A stretch of DNA of 64,000 nucleotides from Arenicella xantha (lineage in GTDB: Bacteria > Pseudomonadota > Gammaproteobacteria > Arenicellales > Arenicellaceae): NCBI RefSeq assembly GCF_003315245.1, contig NZ_QNRT01000003.1:1-64000 (forward strand). Reading direction: 5' to 3'. Below the pieces are notes generated by a model, which had not been told where the DNA came from, searched no databases, and worked only from the letters and a program-made list of their open reading frames with translations. Both the position numbers and the translations under genes were made by a program. This document shows, one piece after another, positions 45,816-55,102 of this stretch; the stretch's first letter is position 1, and each line of letters begins with the position of its first letter.

Positions 45816-46127
45816 TTAAACGCCTTCAGCTTCTCGCAATACTTCATCGATTCTGGCTTGCAAGCTCGATAGACGCGCCTGTACTTGCTCTTGACCGGTG
45901 GTCATTCTCTGCAGTTTCAGTAATTCGTTGGTTATGTTTAACGCGGCCATGATTGCGCATCGTTCAGCGCCAATGATTTTGCCGGTCTTTTGAATTTCTT
46001 TCATCTTGGTGTCAAGATAACGCGCAGCTGACTGCAAGTCTTCTTGTTCCTCAGGAGGGCAAGCAACCGAAAAGTCGCGCCCCATGATACTAATATTAAT
46101 GCCTCTGCTTTGTGCCGAGCTCGCCAT
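45816..46127 (-). CDS. zapA: Cell-division protein ZapA
   Basis: Protein of 103 residues: N-terminal INISIMGRDFSVACPPEEQEDL, then a long coiled coil. Stabilises FtsZ filaments at the division site. The TIGR02449 (ZapB-like) gene follows the usual order 45 bases upstream of it. Confidence 0.93.
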   Translation of the reverse strand: MASSAQSRGINISIMGRDFSVACPPEEQEDLQSAARYLDTKMKEIQKTGKIIGAERCAIMAALNITNELLKLQRMTTGQEQVQARLSSLQARIDEVLREAEGV

Positions 46128-46172
46128 GTTTGTTCCAGGTTTTATGTTCGTTTAATAAGGAGTGTTGCCGGA

Positions 46173-46376
46173 TCACTGGTCTTCTAATGTGCGTAGTTTC
46201 TCGACAATCTTCTCGAGACGGCTGCACGCTAGACGGTTCTTTTCCTTTAGCTGAGTTTTTTCAGTCAGTAAAGAGCTCTGTTCAGTTTTCAGGTTTCGGT
46301 TCTCACTACTCAGGCGTTTACACTCGCTGATCAACGTTTCAATGCGTTGTTCGAGACCGATGATATTGGCTTCCAT
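46173..46376 (-). CDS. ZapB-like coiled-coil protein (TIGR02449)
   Basis: Protein of 67 residues, almost wholly coiled coil (LEQRIETLISECKRLSSENRNL), with TIGR02449-like sequence. Found beside zapA in gammaproteobacteria and probably links to the division ring. Confidence 0.85.
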   Translation of the reverse strand: MEANIIGLEQRIETLISECKRLSSENRNLKTEQSSLLTEKTQLKEKNRLACSRLEKIVEKLRTLEDQ

Positions 46377-46548
46377 ACGGGCGTACCATCTCTATTATAG
46401 ATATTCAGGCTTAATATTAGGCGGGCAGTGTGGTGGCGTCAACTCACTATCACTCTGTTTCGCGCCTTCTCGCGAGCTTAGACTGTATCGCAGTACACAT
46501 TCGATAGGGTAGAATAGCCAGCAAATTAGAAAGCGCGTTGACAAACTT

Positions 46549-47121
46549 ATGCCTGACCGTTCAGACCGATATACCCAAATTGAATCCACATTGGCCTTGG
46601 CCGAGATTACCGAGCTTACGCCGAGCGAAGTGCATGGCACTGTTGTTGGCGCGATCATTAATCACCTAAAGACTGGGATTACGCCGGAATTGCTAAAGCT
46701 GGTTGCTCCTGAAGCACAAGCTGGTGACGGGCGCTTTGCACGTTTAAATGAGTTGCTATACGAAATGTATCGCGAGACTGGTGAGTTGTTGTTCGACAGC
46801 AAAGAAGGGTTTGAGTTGGTATTGCCTGACGACGATGAGCCATTGGCGTGGCGTGTCGAAGGGTTGGCGACTTGGAGTAAGGGCTTTCTACTGGGTATGT
46901 TGTATAACGATCGATTCAGTATTGATCAATTACCGGAAAGCGGGCCTGAAATTGCTCGAGATATGTTTGAAATATCTGAAGCCGGCTCTGGCGATGAGGA
47001 TCAGCGAGAGGAAGAGTTCGCCTTTGTAGAGCTAGAGGAGTATTTAAAAGTCGGCGCTCAGCTTATTTTTGAGTTTATATACTCTGAGCAAGCTGCTGAC
47101 GCACCTTCGCAAGCTCATTAA
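46549..47121 (+). CDS. UPF0149 (YgfB/YecA) family protein
   Basis: Protein of 190 residues: SEVHGTVVGAI near residue 26, VEGLATWSKGFLLGM near 98 and an acidic tail. UPF0149 lies before pepP and ubiH in many gammaproteobacteria, as here. E. coli YgfB has been linked to stress and antibiotic response in relatives; role here unproven. Confidence 0.92.
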   Translation: MPDRSDRYTQIESTLALAEITELTPSEVHGTVVGAIINHLKTGITPELLKLVAPEAQAGDGRFARLNELLYEMYRETGELLFDSKEGFELVLPDDDEPLAWRVEGLATWSKGFLLGMLYNDRFSIDQLPESGPEIARDMFEISEAGSGDEDQREEEFAFVELEEYLKVGAQLIFEFIYSEQAADAPSQAH

Positions 47122-47132
47122 GGGGAATGGCT

Positions 47133-48470
47133 ATGGGGCATTTACAGACGCAACGGGCAGCGACAACCAGTATTGATGTTTATGCTCGACGTCGCGCTGA
47201 GCTGATTAACCAAATCGGCGAAGATGACATTGTTATTGTCGCTACCTCGCCCGAAAAGTCTCGGAATGGGGATGTGGTTTATCAATTTCGCGCTGACAGC
47301 GACTTTTATTATTTGACCGGTTTTGCGGAACCAGATGCCGTGTTGGTTATTAGCCCTGGCCGCTCGCAAGGACAGTTCGTGCTATTTTGTCGAGAGAAAG
47401 ACGTAACCCGCGAGATGTGGGATGGGCGTCGTGCCGGGCTCGAAGGCGCGATGGAGTTATTCGGTGCTGATGATGCGTTTCCGATCGACGACATCAACGA
47501 TATTTTGCCGGGCATGATGGAGGAGAAAGAAAAGGTCTTCACTACCGTGGGTCGGTATCCCGACTTTGATGCGCAATTGCTTGGCTGGATGACAAAAATT
47601 AAACAGGACGCGCGCCGCAGTAAGCAAGCGCCCTATGAATTCGTCGACCTCAACCATATTCTTCATGAGCAACGACTCATCAAGCGCGCCGACGAAATAT
47701 TCTTAATGCGAAAGGCGGGTAGAATTTCAGCGGCAGGCCACCTGCGGGCTATGCAAGCTTGTCGTCCAGGAATGTTTGAATATCAGGTGCAGGCGGAAAT
47801 GGAATGCGAATTCCGAAAAGGTGGCAGTCATTACAACGCTTACCCATCGATCGTAGCGGGCGGCGCCAATGCCTGTATTTTACATTACACTGAAAATGTT
47901 GATCCACTGCGCGATGGCGACTTGTTACTGATTGATGCCGGTGCTGAGTTCGAGTGTTATGCCGCGGATATTAGTCGAACGTTTCCGGTAAATGGCAAGT
48001 TCAGCCCAGAGCAACGAGCCTTGTACGAGATTGTTTTGGCCTCTCAATATGCCGCGTTTGAAAAATGTAGCGCCGGGCATGGTTGGAATGAGCCGCATGA
48101 GGCGGCGGTTGAAGTGATTGCTCAGGGCTTGATCGATGAGGGCTTATTGAAGGGTTCCTTAGCTGAAGTGCTTGAGCGTCAGACCTACACACAATTCTAT
48201 ATGCACCGCACTGGACATTGGTTGGGCATGGACGTGCATGATGTTGGTGATTATCAAGTTGAAGATAACTGGCGGGAGCTCGAACCGGGAATGGTGTTTA
48301 CCGTTGAGCCTGGTATCTATGTGAATCCTGCTGATGAGATTGATCCGCGATGGCACAATATTGGCATTCGGATAGAAGATAATGTGCTCGTGCGACGTGA
48401 TGGCTATGATAATTTAACTGCTTCGGCGCCAAAGACGGTTGCCGAAATCGAAGCCATTATGGCCGGCTAA
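47133..48470 (+). CDS. pepP: Xaa-Pro aminopeptidase P
   Basis: Protein of 445 residues, pita-bread metallopeptidase: LLIDAGAEFECYAADISRTFP (two Asp ligands), HRTGHWLGMDVHD (His), VFTVEPGIY (Glu) and GIRIEDNV (Glu) provide the dimanganese site. Releases N-terminal residues before proline. ATG at 47133 has AGGGG seven bases upstream; ATG at 47127 adds two residues. Confidence 0.95.
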   Translation: MGHLQTQRAATTSIDVYARRRAELINQIGEDDIVIVATSPEKSRNGDVVYQFRADSDFYYLTGFAEPDAVLVISPGRSQGQFVLFCREKDVTREMWDGRRAGLEGAMELFGADDAFPIDDINDILPGMMEEKEKVFTTVGRYPDFDAQLLGWMTKIKQDARRSKQAPYEFVDLNHILHEQRLIKRADEIFLMRKAGRISAAGHLRAMQACRPGMFEYQVQAEMECEFRKGGSHYNAYPSIVAGGANACILHYTENVDPLRDGDLLLIDAGAEFECYAADISRTFPVNGKFSPEQRALYEIVLASQYAAFEKCSAGHGWNEPHEAAVEVIAQGLIDEGLLKGSLAEVLERQTYTQFYMHRTGHWLGMDVHDVGDYQVEDNWRELEPGMVFTVEPGIYVNPADEIDPRWHNIGIRIEDNVLVRRDGYDNLTASAPKTVAEIEAIMAG

Positions 48471-48476
48471 CCCCTA

Positions 48477-49679
48477 ATGCGTACGCAGTACGATGTGGTT
48501 ATTGTTGGCGCAGGGTTGATGGGCACCTCGCTGGCGTTGTGGCTGGCTCAGCATACCGATTACTCGATTGCTCTGTTGGAACGCGCTGCACCGTTGCCTG
48601 ATACCTTGCCGGCGAATCAACGTGTTGTGGCGCTCGGCACTAAGGCCACTAATCTATTAACTGAGTTAGGCGTGTTTGACACTCTCAGTGAGGAGCATGC
48701 TTACCCTTATTCGAGCATGTCAGTGTGGGACGAGCAATCGAATGGCGAACTGCATTTTTCTGCCGCCGACACTTCGTTGCCGCATCTTGGTCACATGGTC
48801 GACAGCGTTTGGTGTAATTATCTGTTACAGCAACGTTGCTTACAGCAACGTTGCTTACAGCAACGACAGCTGGATTGTCGCTTTGATTGCGCTATCGAGT
48901 CTTTCGAATCAGCTGAATTTCAGCCAAGCGCAAACAGCATAAAAATCACCGAATCGGGTGCCGTAACGACGCTGCAAGCTAGCTTGTTAGTGGCCGCCGA
49001 TGGAGCTAATTCGTGGGTTCGCCGCCAAGCTCGAATTTTTTCCAGCCGTCGAGACTATCAACAGATTGGAATTGTGGCAAAAATAGAGTCAGTCAAGTCA
49101 CATGAAGACTGTGCTTGGCAACGGTTTCTAAGCAGTGGGCCGGTCGCATTTTTACCCTTGGCGAATAACCAGTGCTCTATCGTTTGGAGTGTTGAGCAGT
49201 CACTGGGCGAAGGTTTAATGGCTCAATCGGATGAGGATTTTGAAGTATCTCTAAGCCACGCCATGGAACAGCGTTTGGGGGCGGTCAAATTGAAGTCTAC
49301 GCGGCATGCCTTTGCACTTAAAAGTCAGCGCGCCGAGCGATACTATAAGCAGGGAGTCGTGCTGCTTGGAGATGCCGCCCACGCGGTCCACCCGTTGGCT
49401 GGTCAAGGGGCTAACTTGGGATTTCAGGATGTTGTCTGCCTTGGCGATTTGTTGAAGAGCGCTGGTCGCGAGCGGGTCGGCGATAGTCAGGTATTGGCTC
49501 GTTACCAGCATCGCCGACAGCCCGACAACGAGCAGACTGACGGTGCCATGACGGCGCTGCATTCAGCCTATCAAAATGCTACGCCGATGTGGACTGCCCT
49601 ACGGGGGCTCGGAATGAATCTTGTGGATCGTAATCAAACTTTAAGGCGTTTATTGATTCGCCAAGCGATGGGTTTGTAA
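48477..49679 (+). CDS. ubiH: 2-octaprenyl-6-methoxyphenol hydroxylase (UbiH)
   Basis: Protein of 400 residues: FAD motif VVIVGAGLMGTSLALWLAQ, VAADGANSWVRR (DG motif) and LGDAAHAVHPLAGQGANLGFQD. Hydroxylates the ubiquinone ring. It follows pepP by six bases as in E. coli. Residues about 117-130 are LQQRCLQQRCLQQR, an insertion from a 15-bp tandem repeat that the family lacks. Confidence 0.9.
   Translation: MRTQYDVVIVGAGLMGTSLALWLAQHTDYSIALLERAAPLPDTLPANQRVVALGTKATNLLTELGVFDTLSEEHAYPYSSMSVWDEQSNGELHFSAADTSLPHLGHMVDSVWCNYLLQQRCLQQRCLQQRQLDCRFDCAIESFESAEFQPSANSIKITESGAVTTLQASLLVAADGANSWVRRQARIFSSRRDYQQIGIVAKIESVKSHEDCAWQRFLSSGPVAFLPLANNQCSIVWSVEQSLGEGLMAQSDEDFEVSLSHAMEQRLGAVKLKSTRHAFALKSQRAERYYKQGVVLLGDAAHAVHPLAGQGANLGFQDVVCLGDLLKSAGRERVGDSQVLARYQHRRQPDNEQTDGAMTALHSAYQNATPMWTALRGLGMNLVDRNQTLRRLLIRQAMGL
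48825..48866 (+). repeat. 15-bp tandem repeat inside ubiH
   Basis: Two full TTACAGCAACGTTGC units and a partial third, in frame. Expands the protein by LQQRC units. Confidence 0.85.
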
Positions 49680-49721
49680 TAGAACGTCGGTTCGCTTGGT
49701 TAGGTAAACCTTTGCGCACGA

Positions 49722-50567
49722 CTATCCCCAATAAGGTGCAAGAATCGATAGGTAGCTTTTAGGGTAATCGGCTCGGCGCACGGGCAATAAAGAGGGGCTG
49801 CTGGAAAATTGTTTGAGTAGCGGCGTGAGAATAGTAATAGCGGTTGCGCTGCGCAAAAAACGTTTGAGTTTAATGGCGGTATCGCGTGCAATGTCTGGAT
49901 GTGCAATAAACGCGTAATTACGGTATTCGGGCCCTTGCAATAAGCGAATGAAACGGTCTGGTTCTGCCGTATTGAAACGCTTAAAGGTATGCTCAGTAAC
50001 AGCAAAGGCGGCACAGTTCTGATTATCATATTGCATTGCGCTGGCCACCGAGTTGACGAATTTGTTACTGGCGGTTTTGAGGGGCTGATCGAAGGCTTGT
50101 TGTACCAGCAGAAAGTCCAAATTAACTGCGCGTTGCGAACAGATATTCTGGCCCGCTAGATCATTTACTTCAAAATATTGAGAGTCGGCATGGCGAGTGG
50201 CGATGACATATTGGAGTGAGTTAGGTAAACGCAGGAACGGTATAAAGCGATGTTTGTGCAACGCCCATGCCGTGTAATGGGGCGCAGCTAAATAAACGCC
50301 TATTCTCCCTTGCCGAATGCCTTGTTGGTATGGATGCCAATAGTCGGTGGTGACGGTTTTGAATTGTCCGAGGCCAGCTTCGGCTAGCGCTGAGTCTAAT
50401 TTAAGCGCGAGCTCGGGGTATTGTGATGACTGGTAGGGTAGGTATAAGGGAATGTCGGTAGTCTGTTGCTGCGCCGTCGATGTAGTAGTCAGCATGCTAA
50501 GCACGATGCCGATCAGCGCGGCTCGCCAGGATTGTTTGCTTGAATTTTTGGATCGATTACAGGGCAC
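49722..50567 (-). CDS. PhnD-like periplasmic substrate-binding protein
   Basis: Protein of 281 residues: twin-basic N-terminus and a signal peptide ending TSTAQQQ, then a type-II periplasmic-binding fold like PhnD (PF12974): TTDYWHPYQQGIRQGRIGVYLAAPHYTAWAL and VNDLAGQNICSQRAV. No permease is attached, so it may bind an organophosphonate or work with a sensor; role uncertain. Confidence 0.75.
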   Translation of the reverse strand: MPCNRSKNSSKQSWRAALIGIVLSMLTTTSTAQQQTTDIPLYLPYQSSQYPELALKLDSALAEAGLGQFKTVTTDYWHPYQQGIRQGRIGVYLAAPHYTAWALHKHRFIPFLRLPNSLQYVIATRHADSQYFEVNDLAGQNICSQRAVNLDFLLVQQAFDQPLKTASNKFVNSVASAMQYDNQNCAAFAVTEHTFKRFNTAEPDRFIRLLQGPEYRNYAFIAHPDIARDTAIKLKRFLRSATAITILTPLLKQFSSSPSLLPVRRADYPKSYLSILAPYWG

Positions 50568-50668
50568 GGCTTTATTCTAACCTTGGATTGAAAAACTGCT
50601 AAACTAAGTCTCTATATTTTCCATTCTTTATTGGAATGGCGTATTAATTAAACGTTACGAGAACCCTC

Positions 50669-51094
50669 ATGCCGACCAGCCAAGAACTAAAAGACGCCGG
50701 TTTAAAAACGACGCTGCCACGTCTACGAATACTATCGGTACTCGAAAGCAGTGGTGACCGACATTACACCGCGGAAGATGTGTACAAAGCGTTATTGGAC
50801 GCCGGTGAAGACATCGCTTTTGCCACGGTTTACCGAGTGCTGACCCAGTTTGAAAATGCGGGCTTGGTGCTGCGCCATAATTTTGAGGGCGGTCGGTCGG
50901 TGTTTGAGCTGGATAATGGCGAACACCATGATCATATGGTTTGTATTAAGTGTAATACCGTTACGGAATTTTACGATCCTGAAATTGAAGAGCGACAAAA
51001 GAAAGTGGCGCAAAAATATGATTTCAAGTTAGAGGATCATTCATTGTACTTGTATGGCATGTGCAAAAGCTGTCAGGACGCTCGCAGCGAGTAG
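50669..51094 (+). CDS. fur: Ferric uptake regulator
   Basis: Protein of 141 residues. Winged-helix LKTTLPRLRILSVLE and ATVYRVLTQFENAGLV; metal/regulatory site HHDHMVCIKCNTVTEF and CKSCQDA. Represses iron uptake with Fe2+; the divergent operon downstream (51.1-53.8 kb) carries a Fur box. Confidence 0.95.
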   Translation: MPTSQELKDAGLKTTLPRLRILSVLESSGDRHYTAEDVYKALLDAGEDIAFATVYRVLTQFENAGLVLRHNFEGGRSVFELDNGEHHDHMVCIKCNTVTEFYDPEIEERQKKVAQKYDFKLEDHSLYLYGMCKSCQDARSE

Positions 51095-51127
51095 TGTTGA
51101 TAGTGGGGTTGAGTTCGCCCCAAGCCG

Positions 51128-52747
51128 CTAACGGTTGATTGCTCGTGTGAGTAGAATTACCGGTATTAGACCAGCCAAAATAATAGCCAGTGACGCCAAT
51201 GATGCGTCTGCCAAGCGTTCGTCAGACGCAAGTTCATAGGCCCGGACCGCCAAGGTGTTGAAATTGAATGGTCGCATGACAAGGGTTGCTGGCAATTCTT
51301 TCATTACGTCGACAAATACAACCAACAATGCCGTCAACAAACTTGTGCTGAGTATCGGTACGTGAATTCGGCGTAGCACTTGTATGGGGGTATAACCCAA
51401 TGATCGGGCCGCTTGATCCATGTTAGGGCCGATAGATTGCAAGCCGGAGTCCACGGAGCTGAGAGCGACCGCCATAAATCTAACTAAGTACGCAATGATT
51501 AGCGCCGCTAAGGTGCCGCTAATTAGCAAGCCGGTTGATACGTCGAAATTTGCTCGGAACCAAGCGTCTATCGTATTGTCTAGTCGAGCGAGAGGTATCA
51601 AGGTGCCAACCGCAATCACGGTGCCTGGAACGGCGTAACCGAGGCCGACTAACTGGCGAGCTAGGCGCGTGATGTGAGTATTTGCGATGCGTGTACTGTA
51701 TGCAATTAATAGTGCCAATGCTACGGCTAGTAGGGCTGTAACACTGGCTAGCATCAGGGTGTTGGTGACTAATCGCCAAAATTGTGGTTGCCATAATTGA
51801 GTATGGGTTGCGATCGCCCATTTTAATAATTGTGCGACTGGAATCACAAAGCCAATTAGTAGTGGCGTCATCGCAAGTGCCACAGCAATATAGTTTTTCA
51901 TTCCCGATAGTGGTGTAGCGGCGGGTCGTACTTGGTTCCGTTTATTAATGTATTGAGCGCGCCTTCGTGAGCGTTGTTCGACCCATACGAGTACGATCAC
52001 GAAAGATAGCAACAGCATGGCTAATTGCGCTGCGCCGGCAACGCTACCTAAGCCAAACCATGTGCGAAATATTCCGGTGGTAAATGTTTGTACACCGAAA
52101 TAACTAACTGCGCCATAGTCAGCAAGTGTTTCCATCAATGCCAGCGACAGTCCAGCGATAATGGCAGGTCGCGCGATCGGCAGATTAATTCGAAAAAATG
52201 CGCTGCGGCGTGAGTGTCCGAGTAGCTGGCCTACGTCTTTAAGGTGTTGAGACTGGTCAAGAAATGCAGAGCGAGCCAAAAGGTAAACGTAAGGATACAG
52301 TACGAAGCTCATGACGAATATTGCGCCGCCTAAGGAACGAATTTCCGGAAACCAATATTCTCCGAAGCGTAGTCCAAACTGGCTACGAATAGCACTTTGT
52401 AATGGGCCGGCTATATCCAGTAGTCCAGTATAAGAATAAGCGATAATGTAGGTTGGCATGGCTAGTGGCAATAGCAATGCCCAATTGAAAAACCGGACTC
52501 CGCGAAATTGATACTGAGTCACTAGCCACGCGCAGCCGACGCCCATAAACAGTGTTAAGACGGCGACGCCAGCCATAAGTAGCAGCGTACTGACGACATA
52601 ATCATTGAGTACGGTACTGGCTAAATGCGTCCAAATTTCACGCTCAGCCTGCAAGCTTAAAGCCAGCAGGGCAAGCAATGGAGCAACTACTAACAGCGAG
52701 ATAGCCGTCGCTGTTAGTTCCCATCGCCAGACACGGGTTGTAAGCAT
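51128..52747 (-). CDS. fbpB: Ferric iron ABC transporter permease
   Basis: Protein of 539 residues with about 12 transmembrane segments, two fused permease halves, each with an EAA-like loop (LARSAFLDQSQHLKDVGQLLGHSRRSAFFRINLPIA and LQSIGPNMDQAARSLGYTPIQVL). Member of the FbpB/SfuB family. No ATPase gene is in the window. Downstream of the iron-binding protein gene, 17 bases away. Confidence 0.9.
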   Translation of the reverse strand: MLTTRVWRWELTATAISLLVVAPLLALLALSLQAEREIWTHLASTVLNDYVVSTLLLMAGVAVLTLFMGVGCAWLVTQYQFRGVRFFNWALLLPLAMPTYIIAYSYTGLLDIAGPLQSAIRSQFGLRFGEYWFPEIRSLGGAIFVMSFVLYPYVYLLARSAFLDQSQHLKDVGQLLGHSRRSAFFRINLPIARPAIIAGLSLALMETLADYGAVSYFGVQTFTTGIFRTWFGLGSVAGAAQLAMLLLSFVIVLVWVEQRSRRRAQYINKRNQVRPAATPLSGMKNYIAVALAMTPLLIGFVIPVAQLLKWAIATHTQLWQPQFWRLVTNTLMLASVTALLAVALALLIAYSTRIANTHITRLARQLVGLGYAVPGTVIAVGTLIPLARLDNTIDAWFRANFDVSTGLLISGTLAALIIAYLVRFMAVALSSVDSGLQSIGPNMDQAARSLGYTPIQVLRRIHVPILSTSLLTALLVVFVDVMKELPATLVMRPFNFNTLAVRAYELASDERLADASLASLAIILAGLIPVILLTRAINR

Positions 52748-52764
52748 TGGGCTATTCCCGAGCG

Positions 52765-53775
52765 TTATTTCCAGCCAGCTCGGTCCATCACTTTGACCGC
52801 GTCGGCATTGTTTTTACCAAGCATGTCTAGACTTAATGCATCTGCTTTGAATGGGCCCCACGACGCCAAAATTGGATTGAGCTCAACGCCCTCTTTTACT
52901 GGGTATTCAAAGTTCACATCAGCGTACATTTTTTGAGCCGTGTCGCTGGCAAGAAATTCGATTAGCTTGATGCCATTCTCCTTGTTGGGAGCCGTGTTGA
53001 TCAAGCCGGCACCGCTGACATTGACATGAGTGCCGCGATCTTGCTGGTTTGGCCAGATAACCGTCATTGCCGAAGCCGCATTAAAGTCGGCTTGATTGGC
53101 CTTGTCCGCCAGCATATTGGCTAAATAGTATGTATTAGCGACCACCACCGAGCATTGGCCTGCCGCAGCTGCGCGTATTTGATCACGATCTCCGCCTTGT
53201 GGGGGGCGAGCGAAATTCGCGACCAACCCACTAACCCAGCCTTCAACTTCAGTGTTGGTGCTGGCCGCTAGCATTGATGCAACCAAAGACTGATTATAAA
53301 TATTGTCAGAAGAGCGAATGCAGATTTGTTGTTGTAGCGCTGGGTTGGTTAAGTCTTCATAGCGACTAATCTCAATGTTAGGCTTGGCGTTGGTTACCAT
53401 AATGGGTCTGGCTCGAACCGAGAGGCCAAACCATGCATCATCGCTGTCTCGGTAATTGGCCGGTATGTTTTGCTTGAGAATAGCGGAATCAACAGCCGTA
53501 AATATGCCGGCTTGTTTGGCGCGGTGCAGTCGGCCAGCGTCAGTAGTTATCAGTAAGTCTGCTGGGCTATTTAGCCCTTCGCTCTTAATTCTTTCTAATA
53601 ACGCGTCGTCTTTGCCGCTGATGATATTGACGGTGATGCCTGTCTCGGCTGTGAACGCATCTAATAATGGTTTGATTAAGGCCTCTTTGCGAGCTGAATA
53701 TAAGTTCACTTCAGCGTTCTGAGGGCTGCATGCACTTAGCAATAGTGCCGTAGTTAGAGCTAGAATCGTTTTCAT
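52765..53775 (-). CDS. fbpA: Fe3+-binding periplasmic protein (FbpA/FutA type)
   Basis: Protein of 336 residues: lipobox-like SACSP (about residue 16), then NLYSARKEALIKPLLDAFTAETGI, a ferric-binding family start. Tyr-rich ligands such as NTYYLANML (about 202-210) support iron binding. Preceded by a Fur box; exports with the permease encoded downstream. Confidence 0.9.
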   Translation of the reverse strand: MKTILALTTALLLSACSPQNAEVNLYSARKEALIKPLLDAFTAETGITVNIISGKDDALLERIKSEGLNSPADLLITTDAGRLHRAKQAGIFTAVDSAILKQNIPANYRDSDDAWFGLSVRARPIMVTNAKPNIEISRYEDLTNPALQQQICIRSSDNIYNQSLVASMLAASTNTEVEGWVSGLVANFARPPQGGDRDQIRAAAAGQCSVVVANTYYLANMLADKANQADFNAASAMTVIWPNQQDRGTHVNVSGAGLINTAPNKENGIKLIEFLASDTAQKMYADVNFEYPVKEGVELNPILASWGPFKADALSLDMLGKNNADAVKVMDRAGWK

Positions 53776-53797
53776 AGGAAGGGCGGGTTAATATATA

Positions 53798-53816
53798 AAT
53801 GAGAATCATTCTCATT
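53798..53816 (-). promoter_or_regulatory. Fur box
   Basis: AATGAGAATCATTCTCATT, a near-perfect 19-bp dyad like the GATAATGATAATCATTATC consensus, 23 bases upstream of the iron-binding protein start. Confidence 0.9.
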
Positions 53817-53993
53817 TTCATTGATCGCGCAAATGAATGCAAGTCTTAGTATTGTGTCGTGCGAAAAATGCATTAATTGGCGAGCACCTTTAGCGCTTGA
53901 TTGCCGTATAATACCGAGCAATAAACTAAACCTCGGTTTGCTAAACGGTTTATTGACCACAGCACGCCATATTCTGCGATTTTGGAGATCACC

Positions 53994-54380
53994 ATGAGCG
54001 AAACCCCTGATGATTTATTGTATGCGTCTTCCCATGAATGGGTACGTAGATTAGATGATGACGTAGTTGAAGTCGGAATTTCTGATTACGCCCAAGAAGC
54101 CCTAGGCGATGTCGTTTACGTTGAGCTGCCGGAAGTTGGTTCTGAAGTGACGGCTGGTGAAGAATGTTGCGCAGTTGAATCCGTCAAAGCTGCATCTGAT
54201 ATTTATGCGCCGGTAAGCGGTGAAATTGTTGCGGTAAATGAAGCGCTTGATGGTGAGCCTGAGCAACTCAATGAAGCGCCTTATGCTGGTGGCTGGATGT
54301 TTCGAATTAAGGCGAGTAACCTGAGTGAGCTTGAAGCGCTGCTTAGTGCTGAAGCGTATTTAGCTCAAGTCGACGATTAG
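53994..54380 (+). CDS. gcvH: Glycine cleavage system H protein
   Basis: Protein of 128 residues: lipoyl domain with Lys65 in [12 protein letters not shown]. Carries the aminomethyl group between P and T proteins. No gcvT or gcvP lies near, so it is split from the rest of the system. ATG at 53994, with GGAG seven bases upstream. Confidence 0.94.
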   Translation: MSETPDDLLYASSHEWVRRLDDDVVEVGISDYAQEALGDVVYVELPEVGSEVTAGEECCAVESVKAASDIYAPVSGEIVAVNEALDGEPEQLNEAPYAGGWMFRIKASNLSELEALLSAEAYLAQVDD

Positions 54381-54446
54381 TACCTGAATTACTTGGCGAC
54401 CGCGTCGCCTCCAGGTCTAGAACAACACACAAATTAGGAGAGACTT

Positions 54447-54941
54447 ATGCAAGTCACTTTAAAAGGTAATCCGATAAATTTAACTGGGACATTCCCGACC
54501 GTCGGTTCAAACGCCGCGGACTTCAAATTGACTACTAGCGGTTTAGCTGACGTCGGTTTGGCCGAGTACGCGGGTAAGAAGAAAGTCGTTAGTATTGTGC
54601 CGAGCTTGGATACGGCAGTATGTGCTACATCTACTCAAAAGTTTAACGCTCAAGTGGCGGATAAAGAAGGGGTGCAGCTTCTTGTTGTGTCTGGTGACCT
54701 GCCATTCGCGGCCGGCCGGTTTTGCGAAGCAAACTCAGCGGGTAATACAGTTACCTTGTCGACCATGCGAAATAATTCATTTGCCACCGATTATGGTGTG
54801 CTGATGGCGGATGGCCCCTTGGCTGGATTAACCGCTCGGGCGGTACTTGTGCTTGATGAAAACAACACAGTGTTGCATGCAGAATTGGTGCCAGAAATCA
54901 CACAAGAGCCAGACTATGAAGCCGCGTTAGCAGCGCTTTAA
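54447..54941 (+). CDS. tpx: Thiol peroxidase
   Basis: Protein of 164 residues: peroxidatic Cys59 in PSLDTAVCATST and resolving Cys93 in GRFCEANS, the Tpx atypical 2-Cys pattern. Reduces lipid and hydrogen peroxides with thioredoxin. AGGAGAG ribosome site. Confidence 0.94.
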   Translation: MQVTLKGNPINLTGTFPTVGSNAADFKLTTSGLADVGLAEYAGKKKVVSIVPSLDTAVCATSTQKFNAQVADKEGVQLLVVSGDLPFAAGRFCEANSAGNTVTLSTMRNNSFATDYGVLMADGPLAGLTARAVLVLDENNTVLHAELVPEITQEPDYEAALAAL

Positions 54942-55102
54942 TTTCTGCCTTTTATGCAGTCGGTGCGGATTGATTGTGCCGACTGTTTTTCGCTTTATAT
55001 TAAATGTGACACCAGTTCGATTTTCGGCCACTTATAGATATGGCTATAAACCCGTTGGTTGCTTGCATGCCTTTCCCTAGACTCTAAATTAGGAGCAGTC
55101 CT

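Noticed and set aside
53772-53960. Minus-strand frame over the Fur box
   Set aside because: It would cover the promoter and operator of the iron-binding protein gene; no ribosome site.
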